Below are positions 5,889 through 9,209 of a stretch of 9,209 nt of DNA, piece by piece (the stretch's first letter is position 1; the number at the start of each line of letters is the position of its first letter). The notes under the pieces were generated by a model. It was given only the letters and a program-made list of their open reading frames with translations. It searched no databases and was not told where the DNA came from. The DNA is taken from contig DPJP01000277.1 of the NCBI GenBank assembly GCA_003542955.1, positions 9,067-18,275 on the forward strand. Direction: 5' to 3'. Made by a program: the position numbers and the translations under genes. Source of the stretch: Armatimonadota bacterium (lineage in GTDB: Bacteria > Armatimonadota > Zipacnadia > Zipacnadales > UBA11051).

Positions 5889-7037
5889 ATGAGACTGCTA
5901 CTATCCAGCGTCAGCGCGCCAATGACTGAGTGCAGGGCCATCGCCGCGGCCGGCTTCGAGCTGACGGCGCTGGTGGCACGCTACTGCGACTGCGGAGACT
6001 TCGGGATAGCCAGCGCCCCGGTCGACTTCGATAGCCCCTTCCGCCTGCGATCCGCCCCCGTGTTCCCAACGCGTCCGTACCCCTACAGCCGTTTTCTGTC
6101 CGGGGTGGCCGAGGCAATCGCCCTGTCGGAGCCCGACGGCGTCCTCTACTGGGGCGAGCCCTCCGAGCTGGCCGCAGCTCAGGTGCTGGGAGCCGCAAAG
6201 CGACTGCAGCCGGAGGCCCGGCTGGGCGCGTTCGTGTTTGAGAATATCGACAGGCAGTGGCGCGGCAAGCTCTCGTGGCTGAGAGGGAGGGCCGAACGCC
6301 GGGTCCTCTCCGATCTGGATTTCGCCATCTGCGCCACCTGCACGGCACGGGATCGCCTCATGCGACTGGGCGTGCCCGGGGACCGCTGCCATGTCGTGTA
6401 CCCGCAGGTCGACGCAGAGCTGTTCCGGCCTGTCGGTGCCAGAGAACTGCGTTCCGAGCTTGGACTGGCGGATCGCATCGTGGTCGGCTTCTGCGGGCGC
6501 CTCGTCCAGGAGAAGGGCATCGACCTGCTCATAGATGCCGTGGCCGAGCTGCCGGACCAGTACGCGCTGCTGCTCGTCGGCGGCGGCCGCGAGGAAGGCG
6601 CGCTGCTTGCTCGGGCCGCCGAGAGCGGGATGGCCGGGCGCGTCAGGCATGTCGACCATGTCACGCGCGATGAGGTGCCTGAATACGTGTGCGCAATGGA
6701 CATGCTTGTGTTGCCGTCGAGACCTGTTCCGCAGTGGCAGGAGCAGTATGGCCGGGTGCTCCCGGAGGCGATGCTGTGCGGCGTGCCCGTCATCGGCTCC
6801 TCATCGGGGGCGATCCCAGAGGTCATTGGGGAAGCGGGGCTGGTATTCGAGCAGGAGAACGTGTCCGCCCTGCGTGAGGCGATACTGCGGCTGGGGAGCG
6901 ACCGGAGCCTGAGGCGAGAGCTGGCGGAGGCCGGCCGCGAACGCGCCCGAACGACCTTCTCCACCACCTACTCGGAACAACTCCCCGCAGCGCTCCGCTC
7001 GTCGGTCGAGATGCCGCTGCGGCGCCGGGGAAACTGA
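5889..7037 (+). CDS. Glycosyltransferase family 4 (GT-B fold), first gene of surface glycan operon
   Basis: This 382-residue retaining glycosyltransferase probably adds a sugar from a nucleotide donor to a lipid-linked glycan in the cytoplasm. The C-terminal nucleotide-binding half is typical: GFCGRLVQEKG (200-210), LLVGGG (228-233), a segment near 262-276, and the E-x7-E motif EQYGRVLPE (285-293) followed by GVPVIGSSSGAIPEV. The N-terminal half is less conserved; FVFENIDRQWRG (115-126) is its most distinctive stretch, with a Cys pair at 33 and 35. I chose ATG 5889 because MRLLLSS begins a normal first beta strand and GGAG lies 11 bases upstream; the open frame extends back to 5667 but there it overlaps the opposite-strand gene. 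The sugar and acceptor cannot be read from the sequence. Confidence 0.88.
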   Translation: MRLLLSSVSAPMTECRAIAAAGFELTALVARYCDCGDFGIASAPVDFDSPFRLRSAPVFPTRPYPYSRFLSGVAEAIALSEPDGVLYWGEPSELAAAQVLGAAKRLQPEARLGAFVFENIDRQWRGKLSWLRGRAERRVLSDLDFAICATCTARDRLMRLGVPGDRCHVVYPQVDAELFRPVGARELRSELGLADRIVVGFCGRLVQEKGIDLLIDAVAELPDQYALLLVGGGREEGALLARAAESGMAGRVRHVDHVTRDEVPEYVCAMDMLVLPSRPVPQWQEQYGRVLPEAMLCGVPVIGSSSGAIPEVIGEAGLVFEQENVSALREAILRLGSDRSLRRELAEAGRERARTTFSTTYSEQLPAALRSSVEMPLRRRGN

Positions 7038-7060
7038 CCCCCGCGACGGACAGGCGACAC

Positions 7061-8044
7061 ATGGCTACCGATGTCTCCATCGTCATCGTCAACTGGAACA
7101 CGAAGGAAGACCTTCGCGCTGCCGTTGCCTCCTGCCTGGCGCATCCGGGCGAGCTCAACGTCCGCGTCATCGTTGTGGACAATGCCTCGACAGATGGCAG
7201 TGCCGACATGGTGCGCGAGCAGTTCCCGGATGTCACGCTGATCGCCAACGATGACAACCTCGGCTATACGGTCGGCTGCAACCAGGGCATGCGCGCGGCG
7301 GAGGCCCGCTACTACCTCATGCTCAACAGCGATGCGGAGCTGACTGACGGCTGCCTGCCGGAACTGGTGCGCGTGATGGACACTCACCCCGAGCTTGGGT
7401 GTGTTTCGCCGCGGCTGGTCTACCCCGACGGCAGTCCGCAGGTTGCCTGCGGAAGCTTCCCGCGCCTGTGGGTCAGGCTGCTGCCTGTGAGCCTGATCGT
7501 CCGGATCGAGCTGGCCCGGACGGCGGCATTCGAGCGTCCTGGGGAGTTCTACCCCGTCGACTACGTCTTCGGGGCGTGCAATCTCGTCAGGGCGGATGCG
7601 GTAGTGAAGGCCGGGATGATGGACGAGCGCATCTTCATGTGGTGCGATGACGCGGAATGGCAGAAGCGCATGCGGGCCGCCGGCTACCAGAGCGCCGTCG
7701 TCAACGGCGCCACCTGCATCCACCGCGTCGGGACCTCGACCTCGCTGGTATCCGAGATCAGGCGCAGCCTGCGCAACTCGATGTCGGAGTTCACCTACTT
7801 CCGCCTCCGGCACGGCAGGCTTGCCACGGCCCTGCTCTGGCTGGTGCGGACGCTCTACAGCCTCGTGAAGGTCCTTATTCTGGCGCCCGCTCGCATCCTG
7901 ACGGCCGGGCGTGTGCAGCGCATACGCACCGGATACGAGCTGGCCCGATGGCGGCTGTGGTTCCACATTGCCCACGCGCCTGACATCCTCTGGCGCGAGC
8001 CGAGGCCGTACCGGGCCGAGGACGTCACCCCGGAGGCACGCTGA
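7061..8044 (+). CDS. Glycosyltransferase family 2, WbbL/rhamnosyltransferase-like
   Basis: This 327-residue inverting transferase resembles the WbbL group, which often adds rhamnose or a related sugar to lipid-linked O-antigen or cell-wall intermediates. Visible motifs are IVIVNWNTKEDL (7-18), VVDNASTDGS (38-47) for the nucleotide, NLGYTVGCNQG (66-76), NSDAEL (89-94) as the metal-binding DXD-type site, FGACNLVRADA (170-180), DERIFMWCDDAEW (188-200) with the likely catalytic acidic residues, and IHRVGTS (220-226). A hydrophobic C-terminal stretch near 256-279 may attach it to the membrane. It begins 23 bases after the preceding GT4 gene, with only a weak ribosome site (an AGG in the gap). Its TGA shares one base with the next ATG, which indicates coupled translation. 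Rhamnose specificity is a family tendency, not shown here. Confidence 0.9.
   Translation: MATDVSIVIVNWNTKEDLRAAVASCLAHPGELNVRVIVVDNASTDGSADMVREQFPDVTLIANDDNLGYTVGCNQGMRAAEARYYLMLNSDAELTDGCLPELVRVMDTHPELGCVSPRLVYPDGSPQVACGSFPRLWVRLLPVSLIVRIELARTAAFERPGEFYPVDYVFGACNLVRADAVVKAGMMDERIFMWCDDAEWQKRMRAAGYQSAVVNGATCIHRVGTSTSLVSEIRRSLRNSMSEFTYFRLRHGRLATALLWLVRTLYSLVKVLILAPARILTAGRVQRIRTGYELARWRLWFHIAHAPDILWREPRPYRAEDVTPEAR
8032..8036 (+). promoter_or_regulatory. Ribosome binding site of the second GT4 gene
   Basis: GGAGG lies 7 bases before ATG 8044, inside the end of the preceding gene. It is the best ribosome site in the plus-strand operon and supports the start that overlaps the upstream stop as TGATG. 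Confidence 0.75.
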
Positions 8045-9159
8045 TGCGAGTAGGCATTGACGGACGCGTGCTGCTGGGGCGCAAGACGGGAGACCGCACC
8101 TACGCGCGGGGCCTGGTGCGTGGGCTGCTCCGCCTCCCCACGCCCCCCGAGGTTGTAGTGATGCTGGATCGGGACCCCGGCGAGGCGCTGCAGGGCGAGT
8201 TGGCCGGCGCGGAGTGCGCCATCCGCGAGCGGCCGGGCGGCTACCTCTGGACGCTCATGGCCCTGCCCCGGCTGGCCGCCGAGACGCGGGTCGACCTCCT
8301 CCACGTGCAGTACATGACCCCGTTCGCTGCTCCCTGCCCGCTCATCACCACGATCCACGACATCAGCTTCCGCCTGCACCCGGAGTGGTTTCCGCCGCGT
8401 CATCGGCTGGTGATGAACACCTTCATCCCGGGCTCGGTCAGGCGCGCGCACGCAGTGCTGACGCCGTCGGCGGCCACCGCGGCAGACATCCGGCGCGCCT
8501 ACGGCTGTCCGCCGTCGAAGCTCCACGTCACCCCCTATGCAGCGCCGTCGGAGTTCTCCCGACCCCCTCACGATGATGCGGTGCGGGATTGCTTGAGGAG
8601 GCTTGCCATTACGCTGCCCTACATGCTCTACGTGGGCAATCTCCAGCCCCGCAAGAACGTTGCGCGCCTGCTGCGGGCGTTCGCACGGGCGCGCACCGAA
8701 ACGGGGTTCGCGCACCGGCTTGTCGTTGTGGGGCAGGCAGGGTGGCGGTGTGAGGACGAAATGCGGGAGCTGCGGAGCGCAGAAGCGGCGGGCCACGCAC
8801 TGCGCGTGGGGTATGTCGACGACTCCGACCTCCCGGCGCTCTACGCCGCAGCCGACGCGTTCCTCTTCCCCACGCTCATGGAGGGTTTCGGCCTGCCGGT
8901 GCTCGAGGCGATGGCGATGGGTACGCCCGTGTTGGCATCAAACACCTCGTCGCTGCCGGAGGTGGCCGGCGATGCGGCGTTGCTCGTCGACCCGACCGAT
9001 GAAGGTGCCATCGCCACAGGCATAGCGGCGCTGGCCGCAGACGGTGGCCTGCGCGCACGGCTGCGAGATGCCGGCCTCGCCCGAGCAGCGCAGTTCTCCT
9101 GGCGGCGGACGGCTGAGCTCACACGCGCGGTCTACCAGTCAGTCCTGGCACGCACGTAG
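8044..9159 (+). CDS. Glycosyltransferase family 4, mannosyltransferase-like (WbaZ/MtfB type)
   Basis: This is a 371-residue GT-B enzyme with both halves intact. The N-terminal domain starts MRVGIDGRVL, contains TGDRTYARGLVRGLL (15-29) as the glycine-rich first loop, and has TIHDISFRLHPEWF (103-116), a stretch common in GT4 enzymes of O-antigen and exopolysaccharide clusters. The C-terminal domain has YVGNLQPRKN (196-205), VGYVDDSDLPALYAAAD (255-271) and the E-x7-E motif EGFGLPVLE (280-288), followed by SLPEVAGDAALLVDP. It is the third and last gene of the plus-strand run seen here; about 50 bases follow before the window edge. Mannose is a frequent donor in this subgroup, but the sequence does not fix it. 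Domain architecture and length are normal. Confidence 0.92.
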   Translation: MRVGIDGRVLLGRKTGDRTYARGLVRGLLRLPTPPEVVVMLDRDPGEALQGELAGAECAIRERPGGYLWTLMALPRLAAETRVDLLHVQYMTPFAAPCPLITTIHDISFRLHPEWFPPRHRLVMNTFIPGSVRRAHAVLTPSAATAADIRRAYGCPPSKLHVTPYAAPSEFSRPPHDDAVRDCLRRLAITLPYMLYVGNLQPRKNVARLLRAFARARTETGFAHRLVVVGQAGWRCEDEMRELRSAEAAGHALRVGYVDDSDLPALYAAADAFLFPTLMEGFGLPVLEAMAMGTPVLASNTSSLPEVAGDAALLVDPTDEGAIATGIAALAADGGLRARLRDAGLARAAQFSWRRTAELTRAVYQSVLART

Positions 9160-9209
9160 CAGGCGCGGCCAACGACAGCCGGGCGGCAGGACTCGACACA
9201 TCGGGTCGG
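9160..9209 (+). other. Short non-coding tail at the right edge
   Basis: These 50 bases follow the stop of the last transferase. I see no hairpin followed by a T-run, no start codon with a ribosome site, and no recognisable repeat. The operon may continue beyond the window. Confidence 0.5.

Noticed and set aside
1..9209. RNA genes, CRISPR arrays, mobile elements, defence systems
   Set aside because: No tRNA-like folds, regularly spaced repeats, transposase motifs or terminal repeats were seen; the window is filled by envelope biosynthesis genes.

Overview
The window is GC-rich, tightly packed bacterial DNA from a diderm (lipid A-making) organism. Every confident gene belongs to envelope glycolipid or polysaccharide biosynthesis. 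I cannot place the phylum. The divergence of the LpxB active-site motifs, and the promoter sitting directly before fabZ, suggest a lineage outside the well-studied Proteobacteria; Armatimonadota or another deep diderm group is a guess only.

Minus strand, right to left: a membrane glycosyltransferase of the GtrB/DPM1/ArnC type (4733-5704) is followed by a 154-base gap. That gap holds a textbook sigma-70 promoter with perfect -35 and -10 hexamers, reading into a lipid A operon: fabZ, lpxA, lpxB, msbA and the 5' part of waaA (kdtA), which runs off the left edge. These genes cover provision of 3-hydroxyacyl-ACP competition (FabZ), the first acylation of UDP-GlcNAc (LpxA), the condensation to lipid A disaccharide (LpxB), flipping of core-lipid A across the inner membrane (MsbA), and addition of Kdo (WaaA). 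lpxC, lpxD, lpxH/lpxI and lpxK are not in the window.

Plus strand, from about 5889 to the right edge: three soluble or membrane-associated glycosyltransferases lie head to tail, GT4, then GT2 (WbbL-like), then GT4, with a 23-base gap and a 1-base overlap. They look like one operon for a cell-surface glycan such as an O-antigen, core extension or exopolysaccharide. It diverges from the GtrB-like gene across a 184-base intergenic region that contains a perfect 7-base inverted repeat and an imperfect direct repeat.

I found no RNA genes, mobile elements, CRISPR arrays or wholly new system. The most unusual points are an LpxB whose conserved catalytic-loop Asp is replaced by Asn with surrounding changes, the separately promoted fabZ-first lipid A operon with a GC-rich leader, and an orphan GtrB-like transferase between the two gene sets.
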